Shown: positions 1 to 12,300, counted from the first letter of the stretch. The stretch: 64,000 nt of DNA from Triatoma infestans (GCA_011037195.1 JAAEAF010003762.1:62001-126000), one strand, 5' to 3'. Notes: generated by a model not told the origin, from the sequence alone. Numbers and translations are program-made.

Positions 1-475
1 TCGATGATAGAATTGTATAATAGCACTTTATGAGAAAACATAACCCTAGCTCTCCCTGAAAAGCATCCTTAAATAAATTTTCGCAGAGAAATATTCCAAA
101 TCAAAATTATAGCACTTTGTATGTGTAATTGCTATACCTATTTTATCGAAAAACTTTAGAGCCATTTTCGAAAAAATCGCAAAAAAAGTGTAAAAAAAAA
201 CATTCAATAAAGAGGTACTGAATTATCAGTACAGTGGTAGAGGAATTTTGACAAATAAATGATATCCAATGGTAATACCTAAACCGGAAGATCAAGTTTG
301 AACTTACTACGATTTTTCGTGCTTTTTTGAGCTGTGCTGATCACATACATACATACTACTTGCTAATAACCACTTTTGGGCTCAGGGGACCTCAAAAGGT
401 GTATTCCTATGGAAAATTCATTATCGAAAATTTGACACCATTACAATACTTCCCCCTAATAGGAATAAGAGATGG
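1..475 (-). repeat. Repeat A copy, minus strand
   Basis: Reads on the minus strand as the left half of repeat A. The block with cccctga lies near 380-395, the end of the cggaaat/gagtttt block near 400-445, and the left-end segment reaches about 472. The module with aaccggaag and the cgaaaa(c)ggctc block lies at about 150-290. It is truncated by the window edge. The microsatellite slot is a short (CATA)n tract around 343-356. No coding capacity; the 112-codon ORF across it is a by-product of the repeat. Confidence 0.75.
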
Positions 476-479
476 TAAA

Positions 480-1370
480 AATGGATATTTTTTACTCAAT
501 GGTTTTTTTCAACTGAAAATTATGAATTCCTTTGAAAAAATCTTGTCCGTGTTTAACAACAATTCTATTCTGTCCCACTGGTATAAACGGCCAAATACAA
601 AATGGCGGACTTACATTAGATTTCCACCTAATTCTCTTATGCCTTCTTTTTCAATAATGCAATGAAAGTTCTGAATTTTTTCTTGATAGCTCACATTAGA
701 TACACAAAACAGTAAAAATTAAGTAAGAAATAACTTGATTTTTTGCATTTTTTTTTTATAAAAAAAATTTATTGCACAATTTGATAATTTATAAAACATC
801 TACAAAGTGAAAATTAGTAAAAAAATTCTAAACTAGATTTTTCATAGAAATAATTAGCTATTAATAAGTAGCCGATCATAGTGTAGAAAAGAAGTTGTGA
901 AATGTAGGGGGGAAGTTAGGCCAATCAGAAATTTAGAATTACCATGTTGACGACGCCCACATTCCTCATCATTACTTTTACACTATGTTCGGCTACTTAT
1001 TTATAGCTAATTATTTCTATGAAAAATGTAGTTTAGAATTTTTTTACTAATTTTCACTTTGTAAGTGTCTTATTAATTATCAAATTGTGTAATAAAATTT
1101 TTTTTATAAAAAAATGCAAAAATCAACTTATTTCCTACACAATATTTATTGTTTTATATAATTAATGTGAGCTATAAAGAAAAAATTCACAATTTTCATT
1201 CCATTTTTGGAAAAAAAAGCAAAAAACAAGAAATGCAAGAGCCAATCTACGTCCGCCATTTTGTATTTGAGGTTTATACTAGTGGGACAAAATAAAATTG
1301 ATGTTAAACATCCACAAAAATTTCTTCAAGGAAATCATAATATTCAGTTAAAAAACTTTTCTTAGACCTG
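480..1370. mobile_element. Foldback (long inverted repeat) element, ~900 bp
   Basis: Two ~400-bp arms (about 495-890 and 950-1362) are reverse complements of each other with scattered mismatches and small indels. Matching landmarks are gtcccactggtataaac near 570 against gtttatactagtgggac near 1270, aatggcggac near 600 against gtccgccatt near 1250, and ttagctatt near 855 against aatagctaa-type sequence near 1000. A 60-80 bp spacer separates the arms. There is no ORF, so this is a non-autonomous foldback or MITE-like element. I could not identify a target duplication. It lies between two repeat A segments. Confidence 0.75.
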
Positions 1371-1479
1371 GAGCTGTTCATTACATTGTCCTTAATTTTA
1401 TGTAGGAGGCGCAGCCCACTAAGTATTGAAAGAGTACTATAAAGATAGAAATCTACGCAAGTTTCAATCCAAATCTAGT

Positions 1480-1770
1480 TTCTAGCAACAACCAAAAAAA
1501 AATCTGGTATGAAACACTCAAAAAACTTTCTCTTACTGCGAAATGGCAAATTTTCTTCACACTTACAATTGCTATTAGTATTTAAAATCTCGGCATTTTG
1601 ATGGAGAAAATCACAAAAGACTGGAAAAAAACCTATTCATTAAAGTCGCACTTCAGCTCAACCGATTTTCTTCAAACTGGGAATTTTGGCAACTTATATA
1701 GTTGTAATTAAAATTATTTAGTTGGCAGAATCATCAAGTTGGCACGATCGCAATACTTTTAGATTGTAGA
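1480..1770 (-). repeat. Repeat A copy, minus strand, internally deleted
   Basis: Starts with the right-end motif tgaaacactca followed by actttctcttactgc, and ends with the left-end motif cacgatcgcaatac. Most of the middle is missing: the gcacttc...aaccgattttcttcaaa module is joined almost directly to the left end. Non-coding. Confidence 0.7.
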
Positions 1771-1784
1771 TTTTTGTAGGGGAT

Positions 1785-1990
1785 TATTGCACTGGATCTG
1801 AAAGAGAGCCTTCTCCAATGCACAGCCGGCCTCCAAGCAGCGTTCTTTGGCTCAGACAACATTGGCCATCATCAGACAGCGAGTTGCAAAGGCTGCTAGG
1901 AAGAAAAAAATCTAAGGGCAGCATGCTGGATTCAAACCCGGGACCTCCGCGTTGCTAGTCCAGCGCGCTACCACTCAGCTAATCCCTTCC
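1785..1990 (-). mobile_element. tRNA-derived SINE, copy 1
   Basis: The minus strand carries a tRNA-like head. The A-box tagctgagtggtagc is at plus coordinates 1967-1981, and the B-box region gggtttgaatcc at 1928-1939. The anticodon-loop region reads ctagcaa, which recalls tRNA-Ala(AGC). A non-tRNA body follows (gcagccttt...gtctgatgatgg...), and it is shared in diverged form with the copy at 22250. The acceptor ends do not pair, so this is a SINE promoter head and not a working tRNA gene. More of the element may extend to about 2195 on the 5' side. Confidence 0.7.
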
Positions 1991-2199
1991 TTCTCTATTG
2001 GCTTTCGCCAATTAACTACAGACGGAGCCCCTAGTTTGTGTAATGTGTTTGCCCTTGTCTACAAAGTGTAGAGTGTATGTAGTTTAAGTGTATTGTGTAC
2101 TGTTCTGATGAAGTACACGGAGTACTGAGCTGTGGTAACCCGTGGAGGCACTACTCCCCAAGTAACTGCATGCATCAGCTACCACTAGCGGGCTCTCGC

Positions 2200-3520
2200 A
2201 ATACTTAAAAAGTAATAATCGCTGATTATGTATAAATATTTATTATCTGCGATAAAAGAAAAATAATAAGTTAATGGAGGAAAAATTATAAATGGCAGAG
2301 TGTGTGATCACTTGGTAACGATGCAATAAAGAAGTAACTACTTACATAATTGTAAATATAGTACAGTTATTCTTGAGAAAGTCGACTGAATATCAAGAAA
2401 AATAAAGGAACAAGAAGTTACTTGATAAATAATGTTATGCACCGCAAATGAGCGAGCTCTTAGTCTTATTATTTTCTCCATTGATTGGCGAAATACTTTT
2501 ACTACTTCTGACATCTGTGGTCATCTGATCAGATAATAGTAGATTAAAAGCAAAGTTATAATTATTGTGATAGTTATCATTATTACGAAGAGGAAAATAT
2601 ATTGACCACTCGGTTTATGGAATAGATTGAGGTTTGGGAGGTGGTTCAGTTTGGTGTTGTTGTCGTGAGGTTTATGTGATCACTGTCCAGCCATGGTTGC
2701 CCCCTAGGTATTTCGGTTCAGTTTATCAATTTGAGAGGATAGTTTGGTGGGCTAACCTGTTCTCTCTCACTCTCTCTGCCACTCCAGGCCATGGCAGCCA
2801 GTGATAATGGTTAGGAGAATAATTGTTCCAGTCATGAGATTATACCACTTGAATTGTACGTATGAGGTCAGTTTATCATCTATCATGTGATATGTCCATG
2901 TAATAATATCTTGAGCTCATCATTCTCTACCTACCACTCACTCACTATCTCTCTCTCTCTAACACAGGCATACACATATTATGTTACACTGTTGCTTATA
3001 CATAAAGCGCTAACCAATACAAATGCATTATATATATATTACAGACCGAATTAGACTTGATGAGATAATAATTTAATGCACACAGATACATTAGTTATAG
3101 CTGTATATGTAAATTGTAATACACAACAATATAACAATCATTTTTGTATATATATATATATATATATATATGTGCAAACATAAACCTAATTGTTGTCACT
3201 GTTATCAAACAATAAATTTGTTGCAAATATAAATAGTACCAACATGCAGACACATACACTCACACTCTCTCAACACTCACTCTCTCAACACTCACTCTCC
3301 CACATACACATACACACACACACACACACATATTTCCGCAACACACGACCATAATTACAGTCCACAGCAGTCTATTTAGATGAAATGCTAAAGCTTGCCA
3401 GTTTAGATTCGAATAAATTTCTATTAATCTGAAAATAAACCGCAGTAAAAAAATTGGATTTAAAATATTTCACATAACTTTCCCCCTCCCGTGAAATGCT
3501 CACAATACTTCTATTGATAA
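2200..3520. other. Unassigned AT-rich sequence with microsatellites
   Basis: No gene recognised. It contains a (CT)n stretch near 2760-2780 followed by ctgccactccag and an ATG in good context, but that frame has only 7 codons. Further CT-rich sequence lies near 2945-2960, a (TA)n tract at about 3147-3172, and CACT/CA-rich sequence at about 3250-3330. Confidence 0.5.
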
Positions 3521-3524
3521 AACT

Positions 3525-3925
3525 TTGTATGGCAAATATCTGCTTGGGAGATTACAAAAACAAAAAATCCGAGGCATTATTGGTCTCAGTAAGAACAAGC
3601 TCCGCATTCTTACGTATTTCCTAACGGAGTACTGTAGGCTCAGAAAAAACCTGACGAAGCTGGGCTTGGAGAGCTTTAGCAAGTGCAGATTCTGCGGGCG
3701 GTGGAGAAAACTGCGATAAACTCCTCAAGGACTGCGAGCCTGTCCTCACAGAAGATTTAGGGAGCTTGGTAAGTTACCAGGAAGATGAGGAGAATGTGTC
3801 CTCTCTAGAGCTTTCCAGAATAATAAGATTACTAAGAAGCCTTAAATCTGGTGCAGGGCGGTGGCCAAGCAGCGGCATCTAAGGGGCATGGCACAATATG
3901 CCGTGGAAACCCATTGGGCCCCTTC
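3525..3925 (+). pseudogene. 3' end of a non-LTR retrotransposon (R1/jockey-like C-terminal domain)
   Basis: A decayed fragment of the region after RNase H in non-LTR retrotransposon polyproteins. The first frame (3525-3719) reads a segment ending CRLRKNLTKLGL followed by CRFC. This matches the widespread pattern [T]GHCxLxxHLxxxGL..CxxC..(E)E..H....C. Coding then shifts frame: the H/C half continues as LLKDCEP, and a RRFRELG-like stretch appears near 3750. The 3' part (gcatggcacaatatgcc near 3885) resembles an untranslated tail. RT and endonuclease are absent, so the copy is 5'-truncated and inactive. Family assignment rests on motif recognition only. Confidence 0.6.
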
Positions 3926-4060
3926 TACCAAAAAAAAATTCTAGTATTTTCGATAATTTGGAGAACAAAAACTATTGCTTTCTAGGGTTGGATTCTCATT
4001 GTGATTTAGTTTTATCTGCATCTGCGTTCAAACTCGCAATTGTTTCAACTGGCTAATCAT

Positions 4061-4107
<47 letters not shown>

Positions 4108-4124
4108 TGTGTGTGTATGTGTGT
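4061..4124. repeat. (TG)n microsatellite
   Basis: Near-perfect TG dinucleotide repeat with a few TATG interruptions. A T-run and an unrelated 60-codon open stretch with no recognisable domain follow it. Confidence 0.95.
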
Positions 4125-4129
4125 TTTTT

Positions 4130-5180
4130 TTAGGAAACAATCTCCGCTCAAACTTCCCCAATCTCAGGATGCCTCCAACTTAAGAAGGTTCAGACGAGCT
4201 CATAGAAATGAAACTATCCACCAATCTACGAGTTCACATAATCTATCATTATCTGAAAATGACAAACTGAGACTTGATGTACTGTTCTATATTACAAACG
4301 GTCTGCAATAAGTACTCGATATAAAACAGTTGAACCGGAAATACTATACTACTGAACTTTTCTGTAATTTATGCCTACATTAAACTCGAAACCTTGCACA
4401 ATAAAAATTGAATTTATAGTAGGATCTAATAAGGAAAATTGTGATGTTAGAACCTTCCTTTAAATTTTTCCATTATTAAATTATGTTAAATGTTAATATT
4501 AAAAATAGCTAATTTGAAATAAATCATATGTTGCACAGTTAAAAATTTGATTGTGAAACGAATTAAATAATTTTAACGATGAAAATCGTAATCTACTTCA
4601 TACTAAAAGATTCCCAAGTTGTTGAAGTAGAAAAAGTTAACGGCGAGAGTTTATATAGGCCTAAATAAACAATTTGGCCCGAAGTTTATACAAGTAGAAA
4701 ATCTCTTGTTTTACTTTTGTACAAATGGAAAAGTGTTTTTTACCTAAACAAGTGAAAACTACAAGTGTGTCTTGTTCCGTGTCTTGATTCTTCCCACACC
4801 ATCATCACTAGAGGCTTACCCCCTCCATAAATATATGAGCATGTGCAAACATATTACAAGAGTTAATGTAATATTAACAGCTTTGTTGTTCAGTTAATGG
4901 TGAAATGTGCACGCAGTGGGGAGTACAGAGCATTACGTGGAGGGGGGAATGGAGGGAATGAGAGAGTTTTGAAGAGTGCGTAAGTGTTTGGAGAGGTATA
5001 TAGAAAGTCTGTACAGCATTCTGTGTGCTCATCCTTACTTAAACACTGCTTATCTCACTCACACGCTGGGACAGCACAAGCAACAAGTTACAGCGTACAG
5101 CATTTAACGATTAAATTTACTTAATATTTCAACCTAGAGCCATTTTGCGTGTGTATGTGAGGTTTATGTACTTAATAAGG
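4130..5180. other. Unassigned stretch
   Basis: Mostly AT-rich. Nothing recognised; no ORF longer than about 60 codons has protein-like features. Confidence 0.4.
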
Positions 5181-5185
5181 TAGCT

Positions 5186-5275
5186 CATAGAAAATGGATA
5201 TAAATTCATATATATATATGCAAATATTCCATAGAAAATGGATATAAATTCATATATATATATATATAAATATTC
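5186..5275. repeat. 44-bp tandem duplication
   Basis: The unit beginning catagaaaatggatataaat occurs at 5186 and again at 5230 with almost no change. Each unit ends in a (TA)n tract. Confidence 0.9.
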
Positions 5276-5489
5276 CATCAACATTTTTACACTTTAAATA
5301 CACTTTTCCTCCTTTTTGGCATACGGTTTATGTATAAAAATAGTAAAATTAAAAGTTAATAGTAATTAAAGTCCCATAAAAGAACGTCAATCTTGAACGT
5401 CCATAGATTATCCAAAGTAAATTTATTATATATTCAGATACCAAATCTAACTGTAATGGAATTTAACCAATCCTTGCAGAGAAAATTCG

Positions 5490-6010
5490 CCGCACTTCAT
5501 GCGAGCTCAGTAGTTCCATTAGCAACAGTATCGAGGTGCCAACATTGGCCGCAAAGCGCACCACAACTACGCATTACCATCTCTATCGCGCCCACTAAAA
5601 TGTACTGGCAAATGAGCTTCAACTTACACAGGGAAGCGCCCACCTTCTAGAAACTGTTTCTAGCTCCCACCTTCTAGAAACTGTTTCTAGCTCCCACCAA
5701 GAGATACACGAAACCGGGATAAAAAAACCTTAGAGGAAGTCGCTAGATAAACTTTGAAGAGTTATTAAGTCTCATGATGAATGTTGAAAAGCGAGCCGAG
5801 CTACGTAGAGCCACTCGTTAGAATAAATAAGAGTTCTAACTAGCCATATCGCTCTTCCAAACGAATCACATCAACCAACGCTACCGGTCTACATCACGAT
5901 ATCTACAGCATCACCTTTCGCTCACTCTTTTCTTCCCTATACATCCTTTCTTCTCCTCGCTAGTAACACTAAATAAAGTTGAGAGTAAATGTCACTTTGT
6001 GTGTTCATCA
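5490..6010. other. GC-richer insertion with tandem hairpins, possibly LTR-like
   Basis: GC content rises against the flanks. At 5641-5694 a 27-bp unit occurs twice in tandem, each containing the short palindrome ctagaaactgtttctag. Further on are gaataaataagag (near 5820) and a polyadenylation-like ctaaataaag (near 5967). The overall look recalls a solo LTR, but I found neither a convincing TG...CA boundary nor a target duplication. The 85-codon ORF at 5393 has no recognisable domain. Confidence 0.3.
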
Positions 6011-8165
6011 TTTCAACATTTAGCAATCTTTTTGCTTCTAAAAATCGGTTAGAGGTTGTATCTTTGTGGACCGCTAAGCTGAGTATATTGCGTGATACTG
6101 GGTTCGATTCCAAGATGTAATGGAAATGTTGAATTTTATTTCATGTCTTAAAGCATATTTGCTTTCCGCCACCATCTACAACATCTGTTCTGTAGTAAGG
6201 AATGTATAAAAACTTTTGTCCGTCTACGAAATGCATTTCCTTTCTACAATGTTTTCAGAGGACATAAACCACTTTTAGTGTTCGATCGAAATAGATGATA
6301 GTTTATGTTCATTTATCGCTATTATTTGCGATCAGCAGCGTTATTTGGCTCTATAAAAAGGGATCATGTCAAATGTCGTCCCAAAACATGAAGAAGTTCA
6401 AACTTTACATTTATTTACTGGGATAAAAACGCCAAGAAATTATAAAACTTGCTCATTGTTTCATAATTTTTTAAAAAACAATGAACATAAAACCCCCACT
6501 ACTTTTAACAACAGTAACCGTTTCAAAGTAGGTTCATTTTCTTTTGTTTTCTTTAAGCAAAGAATAAAAAAGAAAACACATAATTGCTTTTATTTGAAAA
6601 GTTAGCCGAGCCGCTGTACTGAGTAAAATGAATGCGAAAGTACGTGAAATAATAACGGGAAAGAGATGGCAGCGGAAAATGGAAAGTGAAGTAGCATCTT
6701 CGCTTCCTTTCCTCCATTTTCTAAATAATTATTAATTGATCATTTTATATAATTATAGAAACTAATTGGATATTCTCAGCAAGTAAGCAAGTGAAGAAAA
6801 GAAAATTTTAAGCTACTGTGTTTGAGGAAAATTAAGCATACTCCAAGGGTGAAGATGGTAAAGAAAGATGGTGGGAGGTTGGGAGAGTGGAAATAAGATC
6901 TGAAAATGTTGCGGAAATAGGAAGTGAGAGAGTGACAGAGGCTCCATTGGCCGGGAAGGGGCACAGGCCCCTAAGATCTAGTGAGAGGATGTAGAGGTGG
7001 GGCAGGCCAAAGTTTTACGTCTTCTTATGAAAACTTGGAACAAAACAATATTAGAGTAATTAGGAAGTTTTGCAAAACTTCAATTTGTATTAAGTGGTTT
7101 TTGGAATATTTTCTAATTTGAAATTAGGCATTGTGAACGGGTTGCACTCTCCGCCGACCTCAGAATCTATCCTCCCACCAACCGTCCATGATGATGATAG
7201 AACGGCGATGATAAAGGTCCTGGACTTTAGAATAATAATAACAATCATTATGGGTGGAAAAATGGCTCGGCTTTCCATCCCAAACTGTTGGCTGTTTATT
7301 ATGATTAATGGTGACATTACTTGCCAACAACGTCATTCACTGATTATTGCGTGAAGCAGAGCACAGTAGAGAGAGAAACAGTTTCCAGCTATTTGGAAAT
7401 GTGAATTCATTTGTGTTGGATCACTATTAGTTTGAACTACTTATGAAATATTAATTCCCAAAATATGAGTACAAGGAGAAATATTTTTTGTTCTTTTCTT
7501 CTGAAATAATACACACTGAATTAAATGGACAATTACTGAATTAAAAATAATGAAACAAGTTATATTTTCAATTTTTTATGAGAGAAAATAATAGGGATTG
7601 TGTAAAATATTCATTCAACATTGAATCTAAATCTAACTATAATTAGATACAACTTTGTTGAACAACATTTACACCGAATCAATGAGAAACGAGTCAAGAA
7701 TGGTTACGAGCAAGGACTTGTAACTGAAGGTGCCCCAGTTCGTGACCTGCGCATAAAATTACCAAGTTTATATTTGTTCAAAAACTATAAATAGTACAAA
7801 AGTATGTGCTTCCGCCATCTTCTACCAAATGAAATTTGGTAACTGAACGTTAGACCCACCTGAAAAATTAGGCATTATTTTTCTTATTACTAATCAATGA
7901 TGCGGCGGCATCAAAAACAAAACACATAATGCATATCTGTTCTGACACAATTTCAAACAACATTTATGTTGGTATAAAAATTGTTATAATATATATTGTA
8001 ATTTATAGATTAAATTTAATTATCACAATAAAATATAGTGAAGTTAAATATTTGCGAAAATTACTAATACATTTTCTGCAGCTGATTTTGCACTTTTCAT
8101 TATGTTTTCAGAAAACATTATTTAAGTTCTCGAATCCTACATATTTTTAATTTTGATTTGACTTT
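6010..8165. other. Unassigned stretch
   Basis: No gene recognised. A TATA-like ctataaaaaggg lies at about 6351-6362. The sense/antisense ORF pair near 7090-7354 occupies one slightly GC-richer block with no domain I can name. Confidence 0.4.
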
Positions 8166-8169
8166 CTCT

Positions 8170-9110
8170 CACTCACAGTATTTTATTATGGTACCATTTA
8201 ATACTTCTTGCAACCGTGCAAGGTTTTCGAAATTGAGTTTTCACCGGAAATACAACATGTTATAAGGTCCCCTGAATACGAAATAATATTTTTAGCGAAT
8301 GGTCTATATATATATGTATATTGTTTTTTTTTCTTCCCAAAAGTAACCCTTATTGGAAGGAGTTTATTTACAGCATGCTCCGTAATACATACATTACATG
8401 CATTCAATATAACTTCAGAAATACAAAATTACAAACTAATAATAACAAATATATTATATGCATAATGATAATATTTTAATCAAGAAAAACATAAAGAAAA
8501 TAGATAAAATAAAGTGATGAATGAATACTAATACAAATACATAATGAAAATTATAGATCTTAGTAAAATAGAACACCATCGAAATACCAAAAAACTAAGC
8601 ACTAACTAACAAATCAAAATTTAATTAAATTAATAAAATTAGAAAATTGCTTGCAGAACTTTTGTGATACGAGATATTTAAGTGCAGAAGCACTTCCCGA
8701 ACTAGTGGAGCTCTTATATGATCGGGTAGAGGGCAGTACAGAATGATGTGTTCAACATTTTGTGGATTGGCAGAGCAAATACATGTAGGATCAGCTATGA
8801 TGTGGAAACGATGTAGATATGATTTCATTCGTCCATGACCGCTGAAAATCTGGGTTAGTTTATAAGTCAACTTCAGATCGGCGTAATATTAACACACAGA
8901 AGAATTGATAGAATTCTTCCAAATTGGAAGAAAGATCAGTAACCGGAAGTGCGATTTTACAGAATAGGTTTTTGAAATTTTTTGGAATTTTCTCGAAAAC
9001 ATTTACAACGATTTTATTTAAACTTGGATTGCTTGCTGCATAGGTAGCAACATATCACTTTTATTTGTAAATTTTCTGTAAATATTAATTTTTTTTAGAG
9101 AGATATTGGA
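8170..9110 (+). repeat. Repeat A copy, plus strand, split by a retroelement
   Basis: The left half (ttttcaccggaaatac, aggtcccctgaat, agcgaatggtct) runs from about 8210 to 8320. The right half resumes at about 8905 with gatcagtaaccggaagtgcg and ttttctcgaaaac. A minus-strand retroelement fragment occupies the gap. Confidence 0.75.
8324..8895 (-). pseudogene. Non-LTR retrotransposon 3' fragment nested in repeat A
   Basis: The open frame at 8625-8870 (minus) carries a C-terminal zinc-binding-like domain: a GHGRMKSYLHRF segment, then CxC, then VEHIILYCP, giving the C-C-H-C spacing seen after RNase H in I/R1/LOA-type elements. The 3' untranslated region lies at lower plus coordinates and ends in a T-run (8324-8332, the poly(A) tail of the minus strand), directly next to a TA/TG microsatellite of repeat A. 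The 3' UTR landmark atgctcc...acattacatg is shared with the fragment at 48175, so the two belong to one family. 5'-truncated and inactive. Confidence 0.65.
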
Positions 9111-11235
9111 AGTGTCTGTATCAGTTAGTTTAAAATTAAATTTGCACAAGTTACTCAGTTTTGACATAGGCTGCTCAGGTATACAAGTAAAATCCCCATC
9201 ACCATTTTTATGGCCAGCTCAACTAAACATTGTAACATTGCAATTTTAAAGGAAATTTCTTAATTAAATTGTATTAATTAGAGTGAGAGAAAGTGAATTT
9301 TTTATTGTTGCATGTGGTTCTGTAACTCTCATCCAGTTGTCAAAAAGTTTACTTTTCTCACCATTCCTATGTATAATTACTAAATTCCTGTTTTTCATAA
9401 GGGAGAAACGAAGTTATACTTTATCTCTAAACTTGGTATTATCTAACAATCGAATAGATATAGAAGTAAGGAAAAAGGAGTTGTACCTGCATTTGGATTC
9501 ATTTTGTGCATCAGAATGTGGTTTTGCTAACTTGTGGAGAAAAGTTGGGTTCCATTTTTTTTTAAGGATTTCTATCACATACCGTATAAATTGATAATCC
9601 AGAGTCTAAGAAGCTGAATGAAGATTTGAGACAGGCCCAACCGAGAGGAGGATTGCTGTAAACGACACAATCGCAGACATTGCGGACCCAATCATTAATT
9701 CATCAGAAACTTGCCGTATTGATTGTAAATCTAAAATTGTTCTATCCACGGTTGATTTTTGTGCAGTTTTCAAATAGATACTGACTAATGGGTTACAATT
9801 GAAGTCTGTAGCATATATTTAACGTATAGCGCATGTCCAAGTAAGTGGCGATGATTAAACTTTAAAGCTTATGAGACCAGAGATTGAGACGCCCAGGCAG
9901 GAATTATCGAACAGAAAACTGAACAATTAATTTCTAACGCCCCAAAATCTGCACGGATCTGCACATTTTCGTGATTTCTTCGTATCAGTAACTTTAAATA
10001 TAATTTCCTGATTATATCCGAGGGTTTTTCCAATCCTCAAATTTCTAATTAAATAATGATATTCATTAAAAAAACAAAAAAAATTATATTTTAGGATTGC
10101 GTTCAATCGAAAAATTCATTCTTCTGATGTATTTGCTTGTCACAGATTCCAGTTCCTTGTTTAATTAATTAATGTACTGTTGTAACAGAATATTTAATGG
10201 AAAAAATATTACAGAATTTTCGAGTTGTTTTCGCATTTACTTTTTACAAAAAAAAAAAAAATTTGGTTGTTTTATTAAATTTAAAAAAATATCTTTCTGA
10301 ATATAATAATTTTACGAAATAATATCTAATTTTTTTAATTAAATTTAATATATTTATCTTTTGTTTTATTATCTCTCGTTGAGGTTTTCATAAAAAATAA
10401 GGCAATCGTAAGATTGTTTTTCCTGATATTTTAGCGCATTATTATTATTTTAATTTCCCTCAAGCAATTTCCTTCTGCTTTAATTAGTGGCATATATTAA
10501 TTACTTTTTCTGTTTTTTTTAATTATAACACAATTATGGAAAATTTGTGTATGAAAACTTTTCTCTTTTAATATTCATACAATAAATTTCTGGGTAATAA
10601 ACAGTTCTAGACTGGCCTCTAGTATGGCGGCACTTAGATTTGATTCCCGATTTCAGATACTGACAGGTCTGATCGGACGGGAACTTGGGAAGCTGCAAGC
10701 CATGGAGGATCGTTACAGAAAATAGATTCTGCATTTCAGGATCTCTTAATCCATTGGCTAGTCGTGCCTCCCACTTGATGCGGCTTTTTACGGTCATCCA
10801 CTTTGCCAAACCGAGAGTTCTTTCAAAATTCTCTATGAGCGTCAAGAATTTTCCAAAATTGCATTCCATTTTTTTGTTTTGTTTTGTTTTTAGGGGTATA
10901 GTGCACTTGAAAGTTCACTCTCCTACTTGGTGCTTGGGGCTGGATCAAAGAAGAGAATCTTTACTTTCTTTCTTCTCCTTATCATGTGTCTTTCCGTCTG
11001 GAAAGAGCTATATTATTTCTGTCTACAATCCTCAAACGCTTCTGTTTAAGACAGGAACTCAATAGATAACATATTTACAATATGAAGCTACTCCTTATGC
11101 TCATCTATACTATAGTGTCTTGGCAGCGGAACGATTTATTTATAGAGCTTCTTTGGGTAGACCGATGTAGCGATTTTGGTAAAACACTTCTATGATGTAT
11201 ATAGAGTATTTATCGAACCATAAAGTTAATTTCTG
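9110..11235. other. Unassigned AT-rich stretch
   Basis: No gene assigned. The 103-codon ORF at 9283 (+) is low-complexity and unrecognised. A 111-codon minus-strand ORF at 10534-10869 has fairly protein-like composition and begins downstream of a purine-rich run, but I recognise no family and see no splice partner. 10200-10530 is very AT-rich. Confidence 0.3.
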
Positions 11236-11237
11236 TT

Positions 11238-11277
11238 CATTACCGGTTTCTGTTTTATTTAAACCATCTTCAGGCAC
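11238..11277 (-). ncRNA. Hammerhead-ribozyme-like motif (degenerate)
   Basis: The minus strand reads ctgaaga, one extra base, an A/U-rich stem II (gguuu...aaaac) and then gaaaccggta. Stem III is the self-complementary accggt. The cleavage triplet would be GUA, and stem I does not pair well. Probably a relic of the same Penelope-type family as the motif at 13154. Confidence 0.45.
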
Positions 11278-11279
11278 TC

Positions 11280-12045
11280 TGATCAATTATTGAGTGTATT
11301 TGAGGCAAATTTTTAATACTTAGTTTAATATGATTCCACAGTTATATCTAATTTACAATTACGAAATATTTATAACCTGTCTAAAGGAAATAACCTTCTT
11401 AAGAATTAGAATTATTACAAAATTCAATATGGTTTTAAGATAAACATGATTTCAGTGAAACTGAGCAGAGTTAATAAACATTCTTGAATTAGAATGAAGC
11501 TTAAGTTTGAATAATAATGGTGAACATAATTAGTGTTTTGTGGCGAAAATCTAAAAGTTGGTTACGGATTGCTAATACTGTCAATGGTATGTGAAAATGT
11601 TAAATGTATAACATGAATCTGTCATTTGAGTTACGATAAGCTTTACAGCAAGAACGAAAATCTGAGTTTGTAATTAGACTTTGCAATATGTTGGTTTCAG
11701 TGATAGGGTTAGGTGAAAGGACACTAAACTAACATAATGGGGGTCGCAATATGTAGGTTACGTTCAATATGCTACAGCTATTATTAAAACCAACACCGGT
11801 AATTTATTTATAGCGTATGGAGAATGAAACTGTGATGACTTGTGAAAGGATGAGTTGTAATGTATTTATATTTCAGAAAATTAACTATTAAAGATTTAAG
11901 ACATGTTCCCTGGGAAGACATTACAAAATTGACCTACTTATCTACCTAATCTTTGAGAATCAGATTTTGTTCTCTGCACTCTTCTCATTTTGCTCTTTTG
12001 TGTTCTCTGCACTTTCCTTCATTCAGTTAGGTATTTACAAACTTG
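11280..12045. other. Unassigned stretch
   Basis: AT-rich. No ORF or repeat recognised. Confidence 0.4.
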
Positions 12046-12049
12046 TCTA

Positions 12050-12300
12050 GGAGTTTCTTTTGCGATCTTATCAAATTTTCGAAATTAAGTTTTCGTTCGT
12101 TTTTATGCGTGTTTTCAAGTTCACTGTGCACGAACAAATGGTTTTGCTCTCTCTCTCTCTCACTCTCTCTCTCTCTCTCTGTCTGTCTGTCTGTCTGTCT
12201 GTCTCTGCGTATGTAAGTTGTAGTCAGCATAACTTGAAAACGGAAAATTGCATAATATTCATATTTGATATTTTATATAGATTTCTATAAAGGAACCCGG
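12050..12300 (+). repeat. Truncated repeat A copy with CT/GTCT microsatellite
   Basis: Left-end segment tgcgatct...caaattttcg, then the block ending caaatggttttg. The microsatellite slot is (CT)n followed by (GTCT)n (12146-12206) instead of the usual (TG)n. The right modules are missing. Confidence 0.65.

Noticed and set aside
1862..1890. ctgatgatggcc...gagccaaag within SINE copy 1 (minus strand), hammerhead-like
   Set aside because: The second SINE copy lacks CUGANGA and stem pairing is not conserved, so this looks like chance.
1923..1987. Functional tRNA-Ala gene
   Set aside because: The acceptor ends do not pair, the anticodon stem is mismatched, and a conserved non-tRNA body follows; it is a SINE head.
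2105..2135. ctgatgaagtac...gtactgagc, resembling a hammerhead core with stem II
   Set aside because: GAAA is absent (gagc instead), there is no self-complementary stem III and no GUC/GUA triplet in place.
4069..4311. 80-codon ORF starting in (TG)n
   Set aside because: The start is a Cys-Val repeat from the microsatellite and the rest matches no domain.
5490..6010. Definite solo LTR
   Set aside because: No TG...CA ends, primer-binding site or target duplication found; kept only as a low-confidence region.
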